Position numbers and translations under genes: made by a program. Under the pieces are notes generated by a model. That model had not been told where the DNA came from and did no database searches. It saw only the letters and a program-made list of their open reading frames with translations. A DNA stretch of 35,175 nucleotides, taken from the NCBI GenBank assembly GCA_964538515.1, contig CAZIEW010000062.1:1-35175 (forward strand). Direction: 5' to 3'. Of the stretch, positions 17,615 through 24,374 are shown one piece after another. This stretch comes from CALBZH01 sp964538515. GTDB lineage: Bacteria; Desulfobacterota; Syntrophobacteria; Syntrophobacterales; Syntrophobacteraceae. Every line of letters begins with the position of its first letter. Positions within the stretch are counted from its first letter, which is position 1.

Positions 17615-18778
17615 TTATGCTCTCGCGATCGCTGCAACCTTTTGGGCGGCATCCGTCAGGTCTTTCGCGGTTGTGATGTTGAGCCCCGATGCATCGAGGA
17701 TTTCTCGACCTTTCTCGACGTTGGTCCCTTCCATCCGAACGACAAGCGGCACCTTCACGTCCACCTTCTTGGCCGCGGCCACCACGCCGAGGGCGAGAAC
17801 GTCACAGCGGAGAATGCCGCCGAAGATGTTGATCAGCACCCCTTTCACATTGGGGTCGCTCAGGATGATCCGGAACCCGTTCTCGACCATCTCTTCGTTG
17901 GCTCCGCCGCCGACATCCAGGAAGTTCGCGGGCTCGGCGCCGGCCAGCTTGATGATGTCCATGGTCGCCATGGCAAGGCCCGCACCGTTCACCATGTTGC
18001 CAATGTTGCCGTCCATCTTGATGTAGTTGAGGTTGTACCTGGAGGCCTCGATCTCGAGGGGCTCCTCCTCGTCCAGATCGCGGTAGCACACCACGTCCTT
18101 ATGCCGGAACAGGGCATTGTCGTCGAAGTTCATTTTCGCGTCGAGGGCGATCAAACGCTTGTCCTGCGTGATGATGAGCGGGTTGATCTCGACGAGCGAG
18201 CAGTCGTAGTCCATGAACAGAGCGTAGAGCTTATTGACCATGGGGACGAAAAGCTTCATGAGATCCGGGGTCAGGTTGAGGCCGAAAGCCAGCTGGCGGC
18301 ACTGATAGGGCTGCAGTCCGAGGAGCGGATCGACCTGCACCTTGATGATCCTTTCAGGCGTCTTGGCCGCGACTTCTTCGATGTCCATTCCGCCCGCTTC
18401 GCTCACCATGATCACCACGCGCGCCGTGGCCCGATCCGGGAGCATGCCCAGGTAAAGCTCCTTTTCGATCCCGAGACCTTCCTCGACGAGGAGCTTGCGC
18501 ACGAGCCGCCCTTCGGGGCCGGTCTGATGCGTGACGAGGGTCATCCCGAGGATGCTGCCGGCGATCTGGTCCACTTCCGCCTCGGATTGGGCGAGCTTGA
18601 CGCCGCCACCTTTACCGCGCCCACCGGCATGGATCTGGGCCTTGACCACCACGGGAAAGGTCCCGAGCTCCCTGGCGACCGCCTTGGCTTCGTCCACACT
18701 GAAGGCCGCTTTCCCACGAGGGGTGGGAATGGAGTACTTCTGGAACAGCTCTTTCGCCTGATACTCATGGATTTTCAT
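17615..18778 (-). CDS. sucC: Succinyl-CoA synthetase beta subunit
   Basis: A 387-residue ATP-grasp subunit that binds nucleotide and completes the succinate site. It begins MKIHEYQAKELFQKY, the usual N terminus, and contains VVKAQIHAGGRGKGGGVK, LVEINPL, ALDAKMNFDDNA, and the C-terminal FLDVGGGA, INIFGGILRCD and RMEGTNVEKG motifs. The ATG at 18778 is chosen from that N terminus; the open frame extends 24 codons further but has no family similarity there. It is the first gene of the sucCD operon, transcribed from the promoter at 18886-18913. Confidence 0.97.
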   Translation of the reverse strand: MKIHEYQAKELFQKYSIPTPRGKAAFSVDEAKAVARELGTFPVVVKAQIHAGGRGKGGGVKLAQSEAEVDQIAGSILGMTLVTHQTGPEGRLVRKLLVEEGLGIEKELYLGMLPDRATARVVIMVSEAGGMDIEEVAAKTPERIIKVQVDPLLGLQPYQCRQLAFGLNLTPDLMKLFVPMVNKLYALFMDYDCSLVEINPLIITQDKRLIALDAKMNFDDNALFRHKDVVCYRDLDEEEPLEIEASRYNLNYIKMDGNIGNMVNGAGLAMATMDIIKLAGAEPANFLDVGGGANEEMVENGFRIILSDPNVKGVLINIFGGILRCDVLALGVVAAAKKVDVKVPLVVRMEGTNVEKGREILDASGLNITTAKDLTDAAQKVAAIARA

Positions 18779-18885
18779 GTTGTTTACCCCGCTTGCGCTT
18801 GCACGTTGCACCGTATCAATGAAACCCGCCTCTCCGCACGGGCAGACCATGCGTCCACGAAACCTGCCTGTACGAACTGAATATT

Positions 18886-18913
18886 CCTATAATGAATGAG
18901 TTCACAATGTCAA
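18886..18913 (-). promoter_or_regulatory. Probable sigma70 promoter of sucCD
   Basis: On the minus strand a perfect TTGACA (18908-18913) and TATAGG (18886-18891) are separated by 16 bp, about 110 bases before the sucC ATG. The spacer is AT-rich compared with its surroundings. Confidence 0.65.
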
Positions 18914-19044
18914 ATTGTTCCGCCCTTCGTCCCTCAGGAGGATCCAATGGCTTGACACCCGCGTGCCGCAACGGCTTCACTCGCCGTCAAGTGATCCGCC
19001 CCATGGACACGGGCTCCATGGACCGGAAGCCGGCGTCCTTGAGC

Positions 19045-19072
19045 TTGACGGTCCTTTGCCGGGTGTTATATA
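19045..19072 (+). promoter_or_regulatory. Probable sigma70 promoter of gatB-mtnA
   Basis: TTGACG (19045-19050) and TATATA (19067-19072) with a 16-bp spacer, about 110 bases before the gatB ATG. It diverges from the sucCD promoter; the region between them (18914-19044) holds no gene I can support. Confidence 0.6.
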
Positions 19073-19184
19073 GCTCCAATCCGTGGGTGCGTCGGTCGCG
19101 CATTCAGCACAACTTTCAGGAACATACCCTCTGTGAGTGCCAAATACTTATCGAGCGGTGCGCTCGGAAAAGGAATGGTCTGCA

Positions 19185-20615
19185 ATGGAGCTTGAACCGG
19201 TCATCGGACTTGAAGTCCACGCACAGCTGATTACGAAGAGCAAGATTTTCTGTGGCTGCTCGACGGCGTTCGGAGCGGACCCCAATACTCACACCTGCCC
19301 CGTGTGCCTGGGCATGCCTGGGGTGCTGCCGGTCCTGAACCGTGACGTGGTGGAATTCACCATGAAGATGGCCCTGGCAACCCATTGCCGCATCGCGCCG
19401 TACAGCCAGTTCGCGCGCAAGAACTACTTCTACCCCGACCTTCCGAAAGGCTACCAGATCTCGCAGTACGAGCTCCCCCTGGCCGAGGGCGGCTGGGTGG
19501 AGATCCAGACCGAGGATGGGGTCAAGCGCATCAGGCTCCATCGCATCCACATGGAGGAAGATGCCGGAAAGCTCGTCCATGATGAATTTCAGCCTGTCAG
19601 CTACGTGGACTTCAACCGCACCGGCGTTCCGCTCATGGAGATCGTGAGCGAGCCAGACATGCACACCCCGGAGGAAGCGGCCGCCTACCTGCGCACGATC
19701 CGGGAGATCCTGCGCTACCTCGAGATCTGCGACGGCAACATGGAGGAGGGCAGCATGCGCTGCGATGCCAACATCTCCATGCGACCGGTGGGATCCGAGA
19801 AGCTCGGCGTGAAGACCGAGCTCAAGAACATGAATTCCTTCCGCAACGTGGCCCGGGCCCTGGAGTTCGAAATCCGAAGACAACGGGCTCTGCTCGAGCG
19901 CGGTGAGCCGATCATCCAGGAGACCCTTCTTTGGGATGCCGGCCGGAACATCACGGTGAGCATGCGGGGCAAGGAAGAGGCGCACGATTACCGCTACTTC
20001 CCTGACCCCGATCTGGTACCCATTGCGGTCGACACCGAGTGGGTGGAAGCCGTTCGAAAGACTCTGCCGGAGCTGCCCGACAGCAAGCGAGAGCGTTTTG
20101 TGAGCGAATACGGCATCCCGGCCTACGACGCCCAGGTCCTGACAGCATCCAAGTCGCTGGCCAACTATTTCGAGGAGGCATCGCGCCTCTTCCCCAACCC
20201 AAAGAGTGTCAGCAACTGGATCATGTCCGAGCTCATCCGGGAGCTGAAACGCGATGAGCGCGAGATCGAAGCGTGCCCGGTGACCCCGGCACACCTTGCC
20301 GAGCTCCTCCAGTTGATCGACACGGGGGTCGTGAGCGGCAAGATCGCCAAGTCGGTGTTCGAGGAGATGTACCGGTCCGGCAAAGCCCCCAAGGTCATCG
20401 TGGAGGAGAAAGGGTTGGTCCAAGTGAAGGATGAGGGCGCCATCGATGCCCTCATCGACGCGGTCCTGGCCGAAAATCCAAAGGAAACCGAGGATTATCG
20501 AGCAGGAAAGGAAAAGCTTTTCGGCTTTTTCGTGGGGCAGGTCATGAAGAAGAGCAAGGGCAAGGCCAACCCGCAGATGGTGAACGACGCCCTGCGCAAG
20601 AAACTGAAGAGTTAA
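19185..20615 (+). CDS. gatB: Asp-tRNA(Asn)/Glu-tRNA(Gln) amidotransferase subunit B
   Basis: A 476-residue GatB, the kinase/transamidation subunit that converts Glu-tRNA(Gln) or Asp-tRNA(Asn) to the amidated form with GatA and GatC. It starts MELEPVIGLEVHAQL and has the zinc-binding cysteines CGCS...CPVCLGMPG. Other motifs are ARKNYFYPDLPKGYQISQ, HMEEDAGKL, DFNRTGVPLMEIVSEPD and the tail domain ending NPQMVNDALRKKL, all canonical. The ATG at 19185 follows AAAAGGA; the frame is open a further 16 codons upstream without similarity. gatA and gatC are not adjacent and must lie elsewhere. mtnA follows after 15 bp. Confidence 0.97.
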   Translation: MELEPVIGLEVHAQLITKSKIFCGCSTAFGADPNTHTCPVCLGMPGVLPVLNRDVVEFTMKMALATHCRIAPYSQFARKNYFYPDLPKGYQISQYELPLAEGGWVEIQTEDGVKRIRLHRIHMEEDAGKLVHDEFQPVSYVDFNRTGVPLMEIVSEPDMHTPEEAAAYLRTIREILRYLEICDGNMEEGSMRCDANISMRPVGSEKLGVKTELKNMNSFRNVARALEFEIRRQRALLERGEPIIQETLLWDAGRNITVSMRGKEEAHDYRYFPDPDLVPIAVDTEWVEAVRKTLPELPDSKRERFVSEYGIPAYDAQVLTASKSLANYFEEASRLFPNPKSVSNWIMSELIRELKRDEREIEACPVTPAHLAELLQLIDTGVVSGKIAKSVFEEMYRSGKAPKVIVEEKGLVQVKDEGAIDALIDAVLAENPKETEDYRAGKEKLFGFFVGQVMKKSKGKANPQMVNDALRKKLKS

Positions 20616-20630
20616 GGAGATGTCGAGAGC

Positions 20631-21680
20631 ATGGCACAGCAATGGTTCCCGCCCATATACTGGGATGGCGACGCGGTCGCCATCCTCGACCAACGGATTC
20701 TCCCGCATCGGGAGGTGACGATCCGCTGCAACACGCCGCAGCAAGTGGTGAACGCCATCAAGACCATGGCCATCCGGGGCGCCCCCGCCATTGGAGTCGC
20801 CGGCGCCATGGCCCTTGCCCTGGGAGCGCGCACCATCCTGGCCGCGGACGTCCAGACGTTTCAGACCAAGTTTGTGCGGCTCTGCCAGCAGGTTCGTACG
20901 GCCAGACCAACGGCCGGCAACCTGGCCTGGGCGGTTGAGCGGGTTTACTCGGTTCTCGTGGAGAACCCAGGGGCGAACGTTGAAGAGCTCCAGCGGCTCA
21001 TCCGTGAAAAGGCCGACGAGATCCTTCGGGAGGACGTCACCACCAACATCCAGATCGGCAACTGGGGTGCCAAGGTCATTCCGCGAGGCGCCCGGGTCCT
21101 CACCTACTGCAATGCGGGAGCGCTGGCGACCGCGGACTACGGAACGGCGGTGGGCGTGATCCGGAGCGCTTTCGAAGGCGACTCCTCGCTGCACGTTTAT
21201 GCGTGCGAGACACGTCCCTTCCTGCAAGGAGCGCGACTGACCTCACTTGAGCTCCATCGGGCGGGCATTCCCGTGACGTTGATCACGGACAACGCGGCGG
21301 GAAGTCTGATGCAGCAGGGGCAGATCGATGTGGTCGTCGTGGGAGCGGACCGCATCGCCGCGAATGGGGACACGGCCAACAAGATCGGCACCTACACCAT
21401 GGCCGTTCTCGCCAAGACCCACGACATCCCGTTTTACGTGGCGGCACCGAGGTCCACGATCGATCCGAGCATCGCGAACGGCTCGGAAATCCCCATCGAG
21501 CAGCGATCGCCCAAGGAAGTGACTCACTTCTTCGGGAAGGCGGTTGCACCCCAAGGCGTGCAGGCCATCAACCCCGCTTTCGATGTAACGCCCCATAAGT
21601 ACATCTCGGGGATCATTACGGAAGTGGGTATCCTGACCAAGCCATTCGGCAAAGCCATCCGGAACGCCCTCGAAGCGTAA
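20631..21680 (+). CDS. mtnA: Methylthioribose-1-phosphate isomerase
   Basis: A 349-residue enzyme of the methionine salvage pathway that converts 5-methylthioribose-1-phosphate to the ribulose form. It is related to eIF2B alpha subunits. Motifs: MAIRGAPAIGVAGA near the N terminus, TYCNAGALATADYGTA with the catalytic cysteine, ETRPFLQGARLT, TLITDNAAG, and GADRIAANGDTANKIGTY with the catalytic aspartate. The C-terminal NPAFDVTP...ISGIITE is also typical. A ribosome site AAGGAG is just upstream. It is probably cotranscribed with gatB. In organisms lacking the rest of the salvage pathway this enzyme may act in a related pathway using S-adenosylmethionine by-products. Confidence 0.96.
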   Translation: MAQQWFPPIYWDGDAVAILDQRILPHREVTIRCNTPQQVVNAIKTMAIRGAPAIGVAGAMALALGARTILAADVQTFQTKFVRLCQQVRTARPTAGNLAWAVERVYSVLVENPGANVEELQRLIREKADEILREDVTTNIQIGNWGAKVIPRGARVLTYCNAGALATADYGTAVGVIRSAFEGDSSLHVYACETRPFLQGARLTSLELHRAGIPVTLITDNAAGSLMQQGQIDVVVVGADRIAANGDTANKIGTYTMAVLAKTHDIPFYVAAPRSTIDPSIANGSEIPIEQRSPKEVTHFFGKAVAPQGVQAINPAFDVTPHKYISGIITEVGILTKPFGKAIRNALEA

Positions 21681-21692
21681 TCAGACGAAGAC

Positions 21693-21713
21693 CCCCCGTT
21701 GCTGAACCGGGGG
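21693..21713 (+). terminator. Hairpin after mtnA
   Basis: CCCCCG (21693-21698) and CGGGGG (21708-21713) form a 6-bp stem with a 9-base loop, twelve bases after the mtnA stop. There is no T-run, so it is a weak terminator candidate. Confidence 0.4.
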
Positions 21714-21756
21714 CCACCTCGATTGGGACCAGCACCGTCAAAGCGGGGACGCCGCT

Positions 21757-21790
21757 GCGCCGCCGCGCCCCTAAAGACCACCGGCGGCGC
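21757..21790. terminator. GC-rich hairpin between convergent mtnA and nitrilase genes
   Basis: GCGCCGCCG (21757-21765) and CGGCGGCGC (21782-21790) are perfectly complementary over 9 bp. The symmetrical stem lies between two convergent genes and could block transcription from both sides, though neither strand has a clear T-run. Confidence 0.45.
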
Positions 21791-21800
21791 AAGGCCGGTC

Positions 21801-22610
21801 CTACCTCTGAAATCCGAATCGGTTCCAGAACTCCCGGCGGAATCGTCTGGCCGTGCTCAAATAGACGGTCGCAATATGGACGTGCTCGAGATCGTCCAGC
21901 TCGGTCGTGACCCAGTCCCGGACATTGTCGAAGCTTCGAAACCACCGCCGAAAGTCGTCCATGTCGATGAGCTTGGGCGGTTGGATGATGAAGCTGCCAC
22001 CTCCGAACTGATGGTGGCGCTTGCCCTGGATGAGGGCATTGTATTCCGCCGTGTTGACGCCGACCACGGGGACGAAGTTGTCGAAGGCCCGAACCAGTGC
22101 CCCCGTTTTCCAATGGCCACGCAGGATGGGAAAGAGACTGATGTTGAAAACAACGTCCACCCCTTGGTCCGCCAGCATCTTCCCTGCTTCCGGCTGCCCC
22201 CAGAAATCGATGCACACGGGCACGCCGATTTTCCCGAAATCGGTGGCAAACGACCGGAATAGGCCATCACCGGCGGAGATGCCAAGCTGAGTCCGCTCGA
22301 GCGCCCCCACATTGCGCTTGCGCTGGCGACCGATCACATAGCCCGATCGGTCGAAGACCGTCGCCGTGTTGAACAGCTTGCCATCCTCGCTTTCAACCAG
22401 GCCCGCGATGATGAAGCTCTTGTGCTGACGGGCGGCCACACCCAGCTCCTCCTCACCCATATAGGGGAAGTATTCCGGAAAACAGATGACATCCAGCTGC
22501 TCTCCCCGGCATCTTTCAAGGAGCTGCAGTGCATGGCCCAGATTTCTAGGGTCATCGAACGTCGGATAAGGCTTAGGCTGAACCATCGCCACACGAATTG
22601 TGTCTTTCAT
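21801..22610 (-). CDS. Carbon-nitrogen hydrolase (nitrilase superfamily)
   Basis: A 269-residue amidase/nitrilase-family enzyme. The catalytic triad is Glu46 (ICFPEYFP), probably Lys98 (in RQRKRNVG) and Cys133 (VPVCIDFW). The segment before the lysine departs from the usual YRK motif. Members hydrolyse carbon-nitrogen bonds of amides, nitriles or carbamoyl compounds; the substrate cannot be read from the sequence. The ATG at 22610 has GGGAGAAG immediately upstream; the frame is open ten codons further. It follows the EEP-family gene by 26 bp on the same strand, so the two are likely cotranscribed. It converges on mtnA. Confidence 0.88.
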   Translation of the reverse strand: MKDTIRVAMVQPKPYPTFDDPRNLGHALQLLERCRGEQLDVICFPEYFPYMGEEELGVAARQHKSFIIAGLVESEDGKLFNTATVFDRSGYVIGRQRKRNVGALERTQLGISAGDGLFRSFATDFGKIGVPVCIDFWGQPEAGKMLADQGVDVVFNISLFPILRGHWKTGALVRAFDNFVPVVGVNTAEYNALIQGKRHHQFGGGSFIIQPPKLIDMDDFRRWFRSFDNVRDWVTTELDDLEHVHIATVYLSTARRFRREFWNRFGFQR

Positions 22611-22636
22611 AGCTTCTCCCTGACCGGGAAGCGCTC

Positions 22637-23404
22637 TCAACGCCAGGCCAGCTCAGCAATAAACGGGAAATGATCCGATGGATACCTTCCACTCACGTGA
22701 TCCCGCAGGATCTGAACGGAAACCGCTCTGAGCTCCCGGGTCGTAAGCACCCAGTCCATGCGGCATTTCTGTGGAACGCCACGAAAATCATGGTGCGTCA
22801 TGCTACCTTCGCCTTCCGGTGGTCCCAGCCCCACCCAGGAATCGATCAGCCCGACTTGAGGACTTGTCAGGAGTCGGTACACGGGGGAGCCCGGTGCATC
22901 GTTGAAATCCCCTGTTAGGATTACCGGCGCGTCGCGGGCCGTGACCCACTGAGCGATGAGTCGGGCCTGCTCAAGACGAGCGACGGCTCCCATGTGATCC
23001 AGGTGCGTTACGGCCACCCAGAGCTCCCGCCCAGCCAGAAGGTCCTTGAAGCGGCCGAAGCTCATCATTCGGGGGAAAGCGCTGTCCCAGTCCTTGCTGC
23101 GATGCTCCTCCGGGGTATGTGACAGCCAAAACTCACCCCAGGACAAGGGCTGCATCCGTTCTGATCGGTAAAACAAGGTCGGGTACTGGCAGGAAGGATC
23201 ATCCGGCCGTTGGGCTGCCACCATCCCGTAGGCAGAAAGGTTGTCCAGTAGAAACGCCAACTGGGCCGGGGTTCCCTCTTGGGTCCCAAGAAAATCAGGA
23301 TTGTGACGCTCGATCACGGCCACAGCCACTTCCCGGCGTCTTGACCAGCTGTCGTCGCCGTCTCGATCGTTCTCAAATCTCAGGTTGAAGGTCATCACTC
23401 GCAT
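22637..23404 (-). CDS. Endonuclease/exonuclease/phosphatase (EEP) family protein
   Basis: A 255-residue metal-dependent phosphodiesterase-fold protein. Motifs in order: MTFNLRFEN (metal Asn), DFLGTQEG (metal Glu), VTHLDHMG, LTGDFNDAPGSPVY (catalytic Asp and Asn), MDWVL and the terminal SDHFPFIAEL (catalytic His). This set matches the soluble EEP hydrolases that act on nucleic acids, nucleotides or phospholipid-like substrates. No signal peptide is seen, so it is probably cytoplasmic. The ATG at 23404 follows GGGAGCTCC; nine upstream codons are in frame but unlike the family. First gene of a two-gene unit with the nitrilase-family enzyme. Confidence 0.9.
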   Translation of the reverse strand: MRVMTFNLRFENDRDGDDSWSRRREVAVAVIERHNPDFLGTQEGTPAQLAFLLDNLSAYGMVAAQRPDDPSCQYPTLFYRSERMQPLSWGEFWLSHTPEEHRSKDWDSAFPRMMSFGRFKDLLAGRELWVAVTHLDHMGAVARLEQARLIAQWVTARDAPVILTGDFNDAPGSPVYRLLTSPQVGLIDSWVGLGPPEGEGSMTHHDFRGVPQKCRMDWVLTTRELRAVSVQILRDHVSGRYPSDHFPFIAELAWR

Positions 23405-23545
23405 CGCGCAGGAGCTCCCTCTCTGTTGCATCTATCCAAGCCGGACGGCGTCGGAGTCGTCACCCTTTTAACGAAATCCCCCCTCCGAGATCAACCCTCG
23501 AATGCAACCGAAACACCGTGTGCTGCGAGGATTCCGGCCCCCTAT

Positions 23546-23588
23546 TGTGATGATACTCACATTCTCATGGCCCTTCTTGTGCGATAAT
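23546..23588 (+). promoter_or_regulatory. CRP/FNR-family activator site and -10 box upstream of qrc
   Basis: TGTGA (23546-23550) and TCACA (23557-23561) form the consensus palindrome TGTGA-N6-TCACA of the CRP/FNR superfamily. GATAAT (23583-23588) is a good -10 box without a matching -35. A start about 7 bases after it would put the palindrome centre at about -41.5, the class II activator position. In Desulfovibrio, HcpR has been predicted to use a similar site for sulfate-reduction genes. This suggests, but does not prove, such control of qrc. Confidence 0.6.
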
Positions 23589-23627
23589 TCCCTCTAATCT
23601 CAAGGATTTCGGTGGGTTCCTTTTCCC

Positions 23628-23656
23628 TTGACAAGCCGCTTTTCGAGCGTTTAATA
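23628..23656 (+). promoter_or_regulatory. Second sigma70-like promoter of the qrc operon
   Basis: A perfect TTGACA (23628-23633) and TTAATA (23651-23656) are 17 bp apart in a locally AT-rich stretch, about 90 bases before the qrcA ATG. The 316-bp gap between the divergent EEP gene and qrcA otherwise holds only the activator-type site described separately. Confidence 0.6.
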
Positions 23657-23747
23657 AATCGAAATTTGTGAAATTTGGATTTTGATCGGCCGGCGTCATG
23701 GGGAACGGCCACCATCACTTCACGCATGGTGCAGTTGAGGCAATCGT

Positions 23748-24299
23748 ATGAACGAAAACAAAAGCGGCGGTTCAGGAAGCACCCTGGGGATCATCGCGTT
23801 CTTCGCGGGTCTCATCGTGTCCTTGATTGTCGGGTGGGTCATCTTTCCCAACCTACTCTACTCCCAGAAGACTCAGCCCGTGAATTTTTCTCATGTGGCC
23901 CACCAGGACACCAGCTGCGAAGACTGCCACGTTTTCCGCGACGACGGCACCTACGGCGGGGTCCCGAAGCTCGCCAAGTGCAAGGAGTGTCACGAATCCC
24001 AGATGGGTGCGACCAAGGACGAGCAGATTCTCGTCGAAGAATACGTCCAGAAGGACCGGGAGATTCCCTGGAAGATCTATGCCTACCAGCCTGACAACGT
24101 CTATTTCTCCCACGCCGCTCACAAGGGCAAGGTGGAGTGCGTGCAGTGCCATCGGGACGTCGTCAAGGAGGAGAAAACCCCGGTCTACTTCGAGAACAAG
24201 CTCACCGGATATAGCAAGCAGACCATGAAAATGGACGTGTGCGAGAAATGCCATGCCGACAAAGGCGGGAGCAACAACTGCGAGATCTGCCACAAGTAG
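23748..24299 (+). CDS. qrcA: Qrc complex multihaem cytochrome c subunit
   Basis: A 183-residue membrane-anchored cytochrome. Residues 12-33 form one hydrophobic segment (uncleaved anchor), and the rest should be periplasmic. Five CXXCH haem sites are at residues 57-61, 78-82, 131-135, 165-169 and 178-182, with distal histidines such as NFSHVAH and YFSHAAH in the style of class III cytochromes. In Desulfovibrio vulgaris QrcA is reported to bind six haems, so one is missing or bound by another motif. It takes electrons from periplasmic type I cytochrome c3 and passes them into the complex. First of four qrc genes; GAGG precedes the ATG. Confidence 0.9.
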   Translation: MNENKSGGSGSTLGIIAFFAGLIVSLIVGWVIFPNLLYSQKTQPVNFSHVAHQDTSCEDCHVFRDDGTYGGVPKLAKCKECHESQMGATKDEQILVEEYVQKDREIPWKIYAYQPDNVYFSHAAHKGKVECVQCHRDVVKEEKTPVYFENKLTGYSKQTMKMDVCEKCHADKGGSNNCEICHK

Positions 24300-24374
24300 A
24301 CCCCATACACGGCATCCATCGGACGTGGCCGCCGTGTTGAACGGACATACGGTTCTGAGGAGAGGATAAGCGGC

